64,000 bases of DNA from Syncephalis plumigaleata (Eukaryota; Zoopagomycota; Zoopagomycetes; Zoopagales; Piptocephalidaceae): contig JAIXMF010000004.1 of assembly GCA_025201365.1 (NCBI GenBank), forward strand, positions 434,001 through 498,000. The letters run 5' to 3'. Below, one piece after another: positions 26,666 to 37,827 of the stretch. Within the stretch, counting starts at the first letter, position 1. The number at the start of each line of letters is the position of its first letter. A model generated the notes under the pieces. That model was not told the origin of the DNA. It searched no databases and saw only the letters and a program-made list of their open reading frames with translations. The position numbers and the translations under genes are program-made.

Positions 26666-27019
26666 TTAGGTGGGTGCTTGTAGTGAATCGGTAGTCTCGA
26701 GATTAAATAGAACATTACGACTGTAATTACTCCAGATTTTAGACAACGTAAGAATGTCCTGATTACACTCGTTGATATCCTAGAGTGTAGCCTTGATGAA
26801 TATAACAAGTCGATATATATATGTATATATACATACGAATACTTACCTCCATACGATCGTTCAATTCTTCCAACACTTCATTGAGCTTTTTCTAACATAA
26901 TAGCTTCATTAGTATCAAAATGAGAGAAAAGAAACATAAATACTACGCGTAACACGTACAACATTGTGAATGACGCGTCTTATCAGCGCACTTTGTTGTT
27001 CTTCATGTGGATTCTCCAT
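26666..27019 (-). CDS. DAD4: DASH/Dam1 complex subunit Dad4
   Basis: Component of the fungal kinetochore-microtubule coupling ring. The start MENPHEEQQSALIRRVIHN is the family signature. The next exon is KKLNEVLEELNDRMED, then INECNQDILTLSKIWSNYSR and NVLFNLETTDSLQAPT. At about 72 residues it is the expected size, and it is almost entirely coiled coil. Two introns (about 26892-26960 and 26790-26845). It is easily missed by gene callers because its exons are tiny. It is divergent from ETT1 over 165 bases. The DASH complex is known from fungi and a few other lineages, which helps place the organism. Confidence 0.93.
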
Positions 27020-27184
27020 TGAGATTGATGAACTGTAGTAAAAGTAATAATAGTGAAAGAAGAAAGCGGTTAACGAGTTGTTTGTTTACGCATTGTAATG
27101 AAGGATGATAGTAGATAATAAACACTCATTTTTATTTTTATTTTTCTACTTTTCTTATTACACAAGATTGACAAGCAACGTATA
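27020..27184. promoter_or_regulatory. Shared divergent promoter DAD4 / ETT1
   Basis: Only 165 bases separate the two start codons; T-rich (TTTTTATTTTTATTTTTC) just upstream of ETT1. Confidence 0.5.
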
Positions 27185-28500
27185 ATGAGTCAACCACAGA
27201 AACGTCGTCCACTTGGCTTGAAGAAAGCGGCAGAAAGTAAAAAGGTGAAGCAAGAGCAGGAGGGTCAAGAGGACCAGACAGTATGGCTACAAGGTGGTGA
27301 AGACATGGGTGACGACGAAGTAAGCGAGGCTACTATTCTATTGAAAAATGCCACGGCCATGATAGGTGAGTTGACACTGGAAGTAGAAGAGAAAGAACAG
27401 ATGTAAGCAATACACACCTACTAATAATAGCCTATGGATTAGCGGATGATGTGGATAAGGCTCGATTGCTACTACAAGGCACCGTTCATGAATGTGATCG
27501 TATTCTTAGGAATGCAAGTGATGACTCGCCACTTCCCGTAAAGTTTTATGCCACTTATGCGTTGGCATTATGTGAACTGGGAGAATTAATGACGAATGAG
27601 TCCATCGATGAAGCAATTGGATTCATACAACTTGCCGATGATTTTGCTCAACAAGGCCTGTCCATGATGGAGCAATCATCGTCTCTAGATCAATGTGAGA
27701 TAATAACGACGAATGGACGAGTACGCATATCACAGGTAAATGTCAATGAATAATGATAGCGATAAGTGTATTCATATTGTATAAAGGCACGTACAAGATT
27801 ATATCAAGTGGAACAAGAGAATAGTGAAGGAGATGAACTTTCATCGGAACAGCTCGCTGAGATAGATCATCTAGTTGAAGAAGCCAAGGAATACTTTACC
27901 AAAGCAATTCAATTAAAGAAATCAATCAATGGTGACAATAGTGATAATTTGACTGATTATATAGATACTGTACAAATGGCAGCAAATCTATTGCAAGTAC
28001 ATGCAGATTTACGCGATGATTGGCATGGTCGTGAGAAGTGGAACACAACTGCTATTGAACTACTCAAGATGATAGGTAAGCAGATATCATTGATCATAAT
28101 CAATTGCACTAATTAAACATTTTATTAGATGACAAGAATAGTGTAGCGTCTATTTATCAAACAATAGGTGCTGCGTATATGTCACTGGCCAATTGGTGGT
28201 TGGATCGTGAAGATGACGAAGATGACGAAGATGACGAGAAGAGTCAACATCAAATGAAAGCATACAATATCTACAACAAGCCAAATCGAACTTCATTCTC
28301 GCTAAACAACAAGCCGAGACTAATAGTAATACGACACCAATTGGCCCGATACTTGTGCAACTTGCTGAATGTGAGATTAATCTAGGAATACCGCTGATGA
28401 TGAAGATGATGAGTCGACCTACTACACTAGTGCAGTGGAACATCTTAAACAAGCTATTGCATCTGGACACACTCTACCAGAGCAATGGCTTCATTCTTAA
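27185..28500 (+). CDS. ETT1: Enhancer of translation termination 1 (Ett1/Nro1)
   Basis: TPR-like all-helical nuclear protein. In yeast Ett1 supports accurate translation termination with Tpa1; in S. pombe Nro1 inhibits the prolyl hydroxylase Ofd1. Start MSQPQKRRPLGLKKAAESKK (the RPLGLxKAA signature). Then GTVHECDRILRNASDDSPLP, VKFYATYALALCELGEL, IGFIQLADDFAQQGLSMM, RISQARTRLYQVEQE, VEEAKEYFTKAIQLKKSING, IYQTIGAAYMSLANWWL, GPILVQLAECEINLG and HLKQAIASGHTLPEQWLHS at the end. One base is missing near 28280 (NK|AKSNF) and one near 28386 (LG|NTADDEDDE). No Tpa1/Ofd1 gene is in the window. Confidence 0.85.
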
Positions 28501-28711
28501 CTGAATGGGAAGCAGATGATAATGATAGTACATCTTAGATATTAGGGCGAGTTTAATTTGAATGGGATAGATAATAAACTACAATAACATGATCATTGTT
28601 TACATTCACTAGTATCAATAGAGCATTCATAGTATCGGTAATAGGTATAGCACATTTAATGATACAAATGCGAAATAAAACACAACATAACACATAACCT
28701 ATAATGCATAA

Positions 28712-31700
28712 TTAATGAGGAGCACCATGTCCAGTGGATGATGTCGATGTCGATGTGGTTGCCAAACTACGCTGATACTCTTGCATAAAAGCTCGTAGTA
28801 ATCCCTAAATAAATATATTACAAACTAGTTAATAAGAGTGTACATCTACGGGAGTGTATACTACTACTACTTGCTTGTGATAGTTCATCGACACCTTGCG
28901 ATGAATTTAATCGATTGGGATATCGTCTACCGTATTCGACGACCTTTTTAACAATAGCACTCATGAGAGATGGTGTCAATGGAGGATAGATAGGTTTGGC
29001 AGCTATATATATATATATAACAATAAGTAAGTAAGTAAGTAGGTAGTTACAATAAGAATAATAGTAATAGTATTTACCATGCGATGAACCTTGTCGATGT
29101 AATATTGGATCTGCCAATAATTGAGGAATGGTGGCACGTCCTTTAGGATCTCGAATGAGACACGATCTTAGAACACGAATAAACTCAGGGTCTACGGTGA
29201 ATGCCCCTTGACCCGATGATGATGGTGCGGTGGTTGCGGATAGGCAATCTCGTAGTTTGGATCTTGAATACACTGTATCTTTTGTAGCATATTAAGATGC
29301 GAAAATGGTGTATGTCCATAGATCATTTGGTAAAGAATACAACCAAGTGACCAGACATCACTGGAACGACCCAACTAAGTGATAGTGATAGTATATATGT
29401 ATTAGTAGTCCATCTAATAGTTAATTAAATGTAAACACTTACTTTCATCAATTGCTGATGAGGTTGACCTGGTATCGCAGTATTCGTATCTTGAAGTGCT
29501 TCAGGTGACATGTAATTAAGTGTACCAATCTATTCAAGCAAGTGTATAAGATGAAGGCTCATTATTATTCATTATATCGTCTTACTTGTTGATCACGATG
29601 AATATTCGTGGTATCATTCCCGATAGCTTTGGCAATACCAAAATCAATTAGCTTAAGTGAACCACCTACAGTGGGGGAAAAAATTGTTCACGTGTTATAT
29701 ACTTTTTTACTTTCCCAATCACTACACAATTAATAAACAACATATCACTTTGTACTTTTACATGTTAATAAAGCTATTAATTCTCTTTCTAATGATATAA
29801 AATATGTGCATACTTTATTATAGATTTCTTGAGATATTAGTGTTGAAAGTCACGTGGTGCACGTGAACAATTTTTTCCATTACTAATAAAATTAACATTT
29901 CTTACCAATAATCAATTTTTATTCAATTTAAATGTAATAAAATGTTTATATATGAGTAAATACGAGCTGTCGTGCATCGTACGAGCAATAAATAATTATA
30001 AATCAAGTTGATGTGGTTGAGCAATATGGCTATAATTGCTCATTTTAATGTATAGTAAAAATGTTACTACAGTATGCTTTATTCACTTCCAAATGTTGTG
30101 CAAATGCTTATTAAAGCGCTTTTAAGCAATGGTAGCCTCCCTAGAACCACTGCGGGCAAGTTAGCTATGGTTAAAGATATGATTACATTGAACAATCACG
30201 CATGCAGCTGCTGGAATAGCGTTCATGTTACTACAATTTCGCTTATTACTCAGTGTACATTCGACCGATCCTACTTAAATTGCAGGTTATGATAAAGCAC
30301 GTCTTCACGCAGATAATGATATAAAATAATGCTATGTCGATGGGAAAAGCGTCTAGTTATCATCCTACAAAGATGATGTCACATTAATGTCACTGAATAG
30401 CGTAAATTAATTCTTATTAAATCTTTTAATAAATTCTTTAACACTTTATTAACTGCTATTGTTATTGTTTATTATCTGCGTGAAGACGTGCTCTGCGCTA
30501 TTTTTTACTATTATTTTTGGCATTAATTAATAAATTTATTACAAAAAATTAAAATTAAAATTTACGCTATTCAGTGACATTAATGTGACATCATCTTTGT
30601 AGGATGATAACTAGACGCTTTTCCCATCGACATAGCATTATTTTATATCATTATCTGCGTGAAGACGTGCTTTATCATAACCTGCAATTTAAGTAGGATC
30701 GGTCGAATGTACACTGAGTAATAAGCGAAATTGTAGTAACATGAACGCTATTCCAGCAGCTGCATGCGTGATTGTTCAATGTAATCATATCTTTAACCAT
30801 AGCTAACTTGCCCGCAGTGGTTCTAGGGAGGCTACCATTGCTTAAAAGCGCTTTAATAAGCATTTGCACAACATTTGGAAGTGAATAAAGCATACTGTAG
30901 TAACATTTTTACTATACATTAAAATGAGCAATTATAGCCATATTGCTCAACCACATCAACTTGATTTATAATTATTTATTGCTCGTACGATGCACGACAG
31001 CTCGTATTTACTCATATATAAACATTTTATTACATTTAAATTGAATAAAAATTGATTATTGGTAAGAAATGTTAATTTTATTAGTAATGGAAAAAATTGT
31101 TCACGTGCACCACGTGACTTTCAACACTAATATCTCAAGAAATCTATAATAAAGTATGCACATATTTTATATCATTAGAAAGAGAATTAATAGCTTTATT
31201 AACATGTAAAAGTACAAAGTGATATGTTGTTTATTAATTGTGTAGTGATTGGGAAAGTAAAAAAGTATATAACACGTGAACAATTTTTTCCCCCACTGTA
31301 CTAGTAGGAAGTTGGCCGGTTTCAAATCACTATGAACAATCTTTTCTTCGTGAATGGCATTAACTGCATGTAGCATCTAGATGATATACATATATATATA
31401 ACATTATTAGAGATGTATTTATACTAATGTTGCTGTTATTGCTGTTGTTACCTGTTCCCAGTAGAGTAAAATGAAATTAATACTAATGGGTTTATCGTTT
31501 CTCTTTCTTAATATGCCATCCAAGTCGATCTCACCACATTCCAATAACTAATTGATTGATTAGTAAACCACAGTTAGTTATAATGACTATCACTTACCAT
31601 AGTAATTATCTTTCGTTCCTTATCGTATTCCCAATCAAATAGGTTAATAATACACTCGTGTTTAGATAAACGAGTCAATAGTTGAATCTCGTTCAGGTAG

Positions 31701-33717
31701 CTTTCAATTGTACTCTTGTCGGCCTTACGAAGTGTCACCCGTTTCATGGCAAATATACGATTACTAGGTGCCATCACTTTGTACACTCTACTGCTACCAC
31801 CTTTACCGATGAGTTTAAGTCGAAAGAACTGTCGACCATTGATCTATAAGCAAATAAAAGGGAATGAGCAATCAATAGATAAAGGAGACGAGATACATAC
31901 AATATAGGTACCGTTACTTCCGGCTGCTGCTGCTGCTGCCGTTGCCGTTGTTGCCGGTGTATTCGTATCTGTATTTGCATGTGTACTGACATTCGCTTCT
32001 GCGGGTGTGGCAGTGGCCATAACTACTGGAGCAGCAGCTGATGGTGTCATCAAATGATTTGAGGTAGCCGACTCAGTTGCCAATGATGCAGTATTTACTT
32101 TTGGTGGCGATATCGATGTCTACATGACACATACATAGATACATATAAATATATAAGTTACTATTAATATCACTATCTCGTCTACTCACCTTGATCGATG
32201 GCATCTCTAGCTTGGATAGACCTGTCAAACTAGATAATTCCCGCTCCGGTTCAGATACACGAGACATTAATGATGGCTGACCCTTTGTTCTAGCTGTCGT
32301 GTCATTCATGTACATGGTTCGTCCAGTGTTAGATTGATCAACAACCGACATATCATCTGCTGTTGGTTCCTGTTGCACTACAGATTCATTACCATAACTA
32401 GATGTTAGTTTGTAGGAGGGTGTAGCGTGTTGAATGTTGGTATTAATCGATTTCTCCGCTATTAGTTCATCTCTCAAATGACATTTCGCATCTGTAGATA
32501 GAGTTGATTCCATCTGATGCGATTCTGTTTGTTTATTAGCTGATGATGATGATGATACGGTATTAGCATAAGTAGTCGATGACATGGGTCGAGCTACTTG
32601 AACTGCATCTGACACATCACGAAAACTCTGTGATAATGCCGTGTTGATACGATACGATGGATTAGCGTGTTCATCCGCAGATCGTGTCGAGTGGTTGGGC
32701 AATGAAAATGAATGATTATCCATTCGAGTAGCATGGCTTACATTTGCTAAATTGAATTTATATTAGATTGATTATATAATTGCTTAGTCAATCAATCAAT
32801 TAGCTTACCTTCACTGTTAATAGACGCATTATGTGATTCATCGTAGAATTGAGTATTTGATACTGCTTAATGTCATTAGTACTCGTCATTTATCCTATTA
32901 ATACACTATTACTTACCATGAGCATTACTAGTACGTTTATCAGGTTCATTTGCTAATGACGATGAAAGTGACATTAAAACATCTTCACCATCCTCATTGT
33001 CATTACTTTGTTCGTGTCGTAATGATCGTGCTGGTGGTCCCAACTTGATAGGTCGTCTAGGCATGGCATTCAAATGTCGTTTTGTAACGCGTGGTGCAGT
33101 AGCCAATCTACATGATGTTACTATTTGTTTATTTATTATTAAATGTTTACACTTACATGGGTAAGAATGGACTGCTTAGTTTCACGGCAGAAGACGGCAT
33201 AATTGGACTCATCGAATCTTTGCTCGCTGCTAGTTGATTATCCTATAGAAAAGTATAAAATAAATGTATACACTCATGTTATAATCATTGTGTTGTGTTT
33301 AGACATAGGCTCAATAATAATAATAATCACCTTCACTCCGCTAGTGTCTTCGATCGGCGATGAAAACAAGGCAGAACCACCGGAATTAACGGTATTATCG
33401 CTGTGTTGCTCCATCTCAGAGCTTGTACTCGATTGACGCCCCTTATCCGTGAATAGTCGAGTTTGTACTCGTTTCGGTAACGGTGAATCTAGACTGGGCG
33501 AGGAAGGTTCTATTCCGTAACGTGCAAAGAAATCGCTGTCCAGCATAAGAGGCGTGGACACTGCGTCCGATTCCTTCGCATCTTGACTGGACGACGAAGC
33601 CGTAGACAGCCTGTGCACTGATGAAATGGACTGCACGTAACACGTTAATAAAGATGAACTACGTGACCGAATCAATCCGTGTTATATTTGTCCTTTAGTA
33701 TGACTTACATTATCCAT
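28712..33717 (-). CDS. MPS1: Mps1/TTK spindle-checkpoint kinase, interrupted by a transposon
   Basis: Dual-specificity kinase of the spindle assembly checkpoint. A long Ser/Thr-rich N-terminus (about 32070-33717) precedes the kinase domain. The domain reads [19 protein letters not shown] (glycine loop), [20 protein letters not shown] (catalytic Lys), [38 protein letters not shown] with ANFLLV (HSDLKPAN catalytic loop), [16 protein letters not shown] (DFG), [33 protein letters not shown] and [20 protein letters not shown]. The GTA codon of FLLV is split by a 1,630-bp TA-flanked element (29669-31298), and removing element plus one TA rejoins FLLV|GGSLK exactly. As written the message would end 43 codons into the element. 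One base is also missing near 29231. It is likely essential, so a second intact allele is expected. Confidence 0.9.
29669..31298. mobile_element. Palindromic (foldback) Tc1/mariner-type element inside MPS1
   Basis: Ends CAGTGGGGGAAAAAATTGTT / mirror image, flanked by TA at 29667-29668 and 31299-31300. The left arm (29669-30408) and right arm (30559-31298) are each 740 bases and look identical on opposite strands. They surround a 150-base loop (30409-30558). Each arm also holds an inner reversed copy of 19 bases of the terminal repeat (29860-29878 and 31089-31107) and several CACGTG sites. Each arm has a 72-codon open frame (30074-30292 and 30675-30893, the same protein twice) without recognisable transposase motifs. 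It is non-autonomous; arm identity suggests a recent origin. Confidence 0.88.
30074..30292 (+). CDS. 72-codon open frame in the left arm of the palindromic element
   Basis: Reads [20 protein letters not shown], then [20 protein letters not shown] and a Cys/Ser-rich end ([16 protein letters not shown]). No DDE/D triad or helix-turn-helix is recognisable. The mirror copy at 30675-30893 on the other strand encodes the same residues. Because it appears twice only through the palindrome, doubling is not evidence of selection. It could be a fragment of a lost autonomous element, or chance. Confidence 0.2.
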   Translation: MLYSLPNVVQMLIKALLSNGSLPRTTAGKLAMVKDMITLNNHACSCWNSVHVTTISLITQCTFDRSYLNCRL

Positions 33718-34114
33718 AGTGTATTCACATAGATGTACCCAATAAATCGTGTCCTCCTCCTCCTTTCTCTTCTTCAATGGTACTGACCAGATAGATAACA
33801 CGAATACAATAGAATGTGTATGCCTGTGTGAGTGTATATGCGTCAAAGAGTCAACTGATAATAACGGTAATAATAACGCGTAGTAGTAGATTAAATGGGA
33901 TTGAAACACATAAGCGCCTATAAAAGAGGAGAGAAGTGCGTGCGTGTTCTACTAATAATAAAAGCCTGTAATATGAAAATGGCAAGAAATGTGAGATGTA
34001 TAAAATAGTTGGACAATTAATCACGTGATATACTGATGTATTAAGAAAAAAAAAGAAAAAGGATTTTTCTTTCTTTTTATACTTACTTCAACTCATCGAA
34101 TTATTTACACGGTT
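33718..34114. promoter_or_regulatory. Divergent intergenic region MPS1 / NOP15
   Basis: 397 bases between opposed starts. It ends with an A-rich then T-rich stretch (34045-34080) just before NOP15. No gene is seen. Confidence 0.5.
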
Positions 34115-35074
34115 ATGGCTCGTCAATCTGCCCGTTTAGCAACTCGCGCGGCTAATAAGCTAGCGCAATCAGCCAAGAAGGAGGAAAAGTTGTTGGCTGC
34201 CGAGGTTGAGTCAGAGGAGCAAGACTACTTGACGGTGAACACGGTAGAGGACAATGACAACCCGTCTAGCGAACTTGACGAGGCACTAGAGGATGCTATT
34301 TCATCGCAAGGTGAAGCCGATAGCTCCAATGAGGAATCCGGTAGCAATGATGACGATAATGATGATGTGTCGGAAGATGAAGGAGACAGTGACGCAGAGG
34401 AGACAGAAGATGCATTTGTCAAGAATACATCAATCGTAGCATTGGATCCAGCACAGCAGGAAGTAGTGCAAGCACGTCTTCAACAAGCAAAGAGCAAGGT
34501 GATTAATAGCGAGAAATAAGATATATATATAATGATGATTGCTAAACTGTACTGTTATTATTGTATTCATTACTGATAGGCGCGTAAAGAACAAGCAACA
34601 ACTGGTGTTGTTTATGTAGGACGTATTCCGCATGGTTTCTACGAAGATGAAATGCGAGGTTATTTTGGTCAATTTGGTACAGTGTCCCGTTTACGTCTAT
34701 CTCGTAATAAGAAGGTAAGTGTGCTACACTCGATGAATGAACATGCTTCATTATTTGCATACTCATTATTGTGGCAATACTATGTGATGTAGACTGGTCG
34801 TTCCAAGCACTATGCATTCATCGAATTTTCCGACGCTGATGTCGCTGACGTTGTAGCCGAGACAATGAACAACTACTTACTTTTTGGACGCATGTTGAAA
34901 TGTAATTAGCATAGACTGTAATCATGTTAGCTAAGCAGATTGCGCTAATTAATGAATTATAATAGGCCAAGTGGTACCTGCACAAAAGGTGCACTCTCGC
35001 TTATTTGATGGAGCAGACCGCAAGTATAAGCCATTGCCTTTGCATAAGATGGCTCGTGCTGAGCACAATCGTGT

Positions 35075-35117
<43 letters not shown>

Positions 35118-35428
35118 CTAGAATGCATCCGATTTCTTATACATATTTATTAACTAATACACTCTATCTACTACAATTAGTCACGTACCGCTGAGGAGGC
35201 TGAACGACATACTCAACGTTTACTACGTAAGGAGAACAATAAGCGTAAACGTCTTCAAGAAATGGGCATTGACTATGATTTCCCTGGATTTGTAAGTGTT
35301 TTTAGAAAAGAAATCTCTAATTATTATATACTAATATCATAACAACTATTTGATGATAGGCTGCCGTACAAAAACCAAAAGTGCAACATACATCAGCGTC
35401 ATCATCATCGACAACATCCACCGCATAA
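34115..35428 (+). CDS. NOP15: Ribosome biogenesis RRM protein Nop15 (NIFK family)
   Basis: Nucleolar RNA-binding protein needed for 60S pre-rRNA (ITS2) processing. A basic start ([20 protein letters not shown]) is followed by a Glu/Asp/Ser-rich acidic stretch. The single RRM is [20 protein letters not shown] (RNP2), [40 protein letters not shown] (RNP1) and [13 protein letters not shown]. The family tail is [40 protein letters not shown] and [15 protein letters not shown], ending SSSSTTSTA. Six exons, frame intact. One intron starts gtaagtagtagt and is largely an (AGT)n run (35072-35118). Confidence 0.92.
35072..35118 (+). repeat. (AGT)n microsatellite fused to a NOP15 splice donor
   Basis: About fifteen AGT units. 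The first two bases of the run are part of the GT donor of the intron, so repeat slippage could change the donor context but not the exon. Confidence 0.85.
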
Positions 35429-35508
35429 ACATATTAATATGCGTGTGTGTGTGTGCATGTGCATGTGCATGTGTTGACTCTATAACTATTATATTGAATT
35501 TATTGTCA

Positions 35509-37340
35509 TTAAAATTTAACGGGTGACCGTTTTAATAAATGAGCTAAACGTAACACCATTGTTAGTAGTACGAGTGAACCCGCTTGATGTGATGCTGCCA
35601 ATGGAATGGGCACTGCATAGAGTAGTGTCGATATACCTAGACTTATTTGAACGAGTGCCGCTGCTAACATACCATGAGCTGTCAATCTAATCGATTTTGG
35701 TAGAGGCAATCGACACGCGTAATACCATAGAGCCATGGTAGCTGCCACTGTAGATGTACCCTATATTCATGTATTCATGTATTCATGTATTAGTAATTGA
35801 CACATGGTTGGGTGATCTAGGTAATAACATACCATGACACGATGATCAAATTGCACAGTGACAGGATTCTCGAACAAGTTACGCCATCGACTGGTATCTC
35901 CCGGTTTCTTGAAGTCATTCGACCAGATATCATGCTCGGGTGGAATCCATTGACCGCCCATCTTAGGGAAAGTGTCATAAAGGAGACCTGCATCGAGACC
36001 TGCCACAAAAGCGCCTATTCATATCATATCATATCATATCATATCATATCATATAGATAGATAGATAGATAGATCATAGTTAGCTTAGTTCTTCATTTAC
36101 TAATAGAATGTACGAAAAGACCCACCTGACATGGCAGTGGCAAATGCTAGAACTGAAAGTGTCAATGCACCTAGGCGTAATCGTTTCACTGCTGGTTGGC
36201 TCAACTACAACATTGAATTGAATGAGTAAACTAGACTAGTACTATTATAAATGATAATGTCCACTTACCAATTTGACCACTTCAGGACGTGTACGTGTTT
36301 GTGCCATTAGAACATCCCATCCCGTGGTAAGCATACCAATGTAGATGAGAAAAGCCGAGCCTAGATGAGCCGCTAATCGATACTGACTAACGCGTGGCAC
36401 GCTATTACTTGTGAAGTGCTCCTCCTCCAGTCCACTCTTCACCATATACCAGCCTAGTACACCCTATAGACACATAGACATGCCATACAGTGTCAATAGC
36501 TAACAGTTAAGTAATCATCATGTCACTCCTTACTTGAAATCCAATCAATGCACTAATACCTAGTACACGCTTACCAAGTGTACGTGGTAACCAGCCACGA
36601 CGCCAAAAGTAAAGTGCCGGCAACACGAATGACAAACCAATAGCCCGACCCCACATACGATGTCCCCATTCCATGTAGAATATACGTTTGAATTCATCAA
36701 GCGACATGCCATGATTTAATCTAGTATAACCATGCATTAGTAATGATATTAGTAGTAACATTTTCATAGCTTACATTTTATACTCGGGATATTGCTTATA
36801 CTTTTCGAATTCCTCCTCCCAGCCTTGTTGTCCGATAGGTGGCCACACACCCTTTAATACATTCCATTCCACGATAGATAGACCACTTTCTGTAAGACGT
36901 GTAAGCCCACCAAGCACAACAATACCGAATACCAGTACACCCGAACCAATAAGCCAGTAGCCAACAATAGGTGGAGTAGGTGTTTCTGCTTCTGTTGACG
37001 TATTATTATCAGTAGTACTACTAGTAGTAGTAGACTTCTTTATTTCCATGGCTGAGTCAAGTGTAGCCTGTGTTAGACGTGGTGGTAATGTAGACAAGCA
37101 ACGATAGGTTGACGTTAATGTTGTAGGATATAATAAAGAACGTTGCTGTTGCTGTTGTTGTTGCTGTACTAGTAAACGTGATACATTCATACGCGACATT
37201 GTACTAGTAGACATTGACGACGATAGTTGTGTTAGTGGACGTGTCGTCATAATACGCGATATTCCCGCATATTGTCTACTAGGCCATACACGCTGTAGTG
37301 GCAATAAACGAATATTCCTTAACAAATTCAGTGTAGTCAT
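35509..37340 (-). CDS. COX15: Heme A synthase COX15
   Basis: Mitochondrial inner-membrane protein that oxidises heme O to heme A for cytochrome c oxidase. The N-terminal presequence is Ser/Thr/Arg-rich with a poly-Gln run (about 37141-37165). Membrane segments and conserved His sites follow: [110 protein letters not shown] and [20 protein letters not shown]. The EWGHR, AAHL, DHR and SHQ histidines are heme ligand candidates known in the family. Five introns; frame intact. It is functionally linked to PET117 at 14.8 kb. Confidence 0.96.
36017..36075. repeat. (CATAT)n(GATA)n compound microsatellite in a COX15 intron
   Basis: Seven or so CATAT units followed by five GATA units, entirely inside a short intron. 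Confidence 0.85.
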
Positions 37341-37827
37341 AATGAATAACGAGTTAAAGAGAAGAGAATGAACCAGTTATTGATTCAAGAATATTGAATA
37401 GCTTTCCAATTAATAGGAAGGAAAAAGAGAGAACCAATAAAGAACAAATAATAGGGTTATTAGTTTACTACTAGTATTGAATACTACTAATTGATAGTTA
37501 TTCAACTTGAATAGTATACCCGATATCTACTTGCCTCTTTCAGTTTTTATTTCAATTCAAATAAGCAAATAACAGTCAATTATATCACGTATTTGATCCA
37601 ATGTGTATTGTTTGTTAACTGTTTTTTAGAGCAAAGTTTAATGCCGATATGCTTCGGTAAATACCGGAATGATCATTCCCCAAAGCAATTTATATGTATA
37701 GATACGGATAAGCAACAATACAAAGAATAAGAGAAGGAAAATGAAATAGTTAAAATGAAGATGATGAAGAAGGTAAAGTAATGTGCTAATGATGCTAATA
37801 GTTAGGTCAGGTCAGGCTAGGGTCAGG
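37341..37827. other. Intergenic region COX15 promoter / MEF2-like 3' flank
   Basis: AT-rich spacer with a GGTCAGGTCAGGCTAGGGTC direct repeat just before the MEF2-like stop (37804-37825). No gene was seen. Confidence 0.5.

Noticed and set aside
30675-30893. Second 72-codon gene in the palindrome
   Set aside because: It is the same sequence as 30074-30292 read from the other arm, so it is not separate evidence for a gene.
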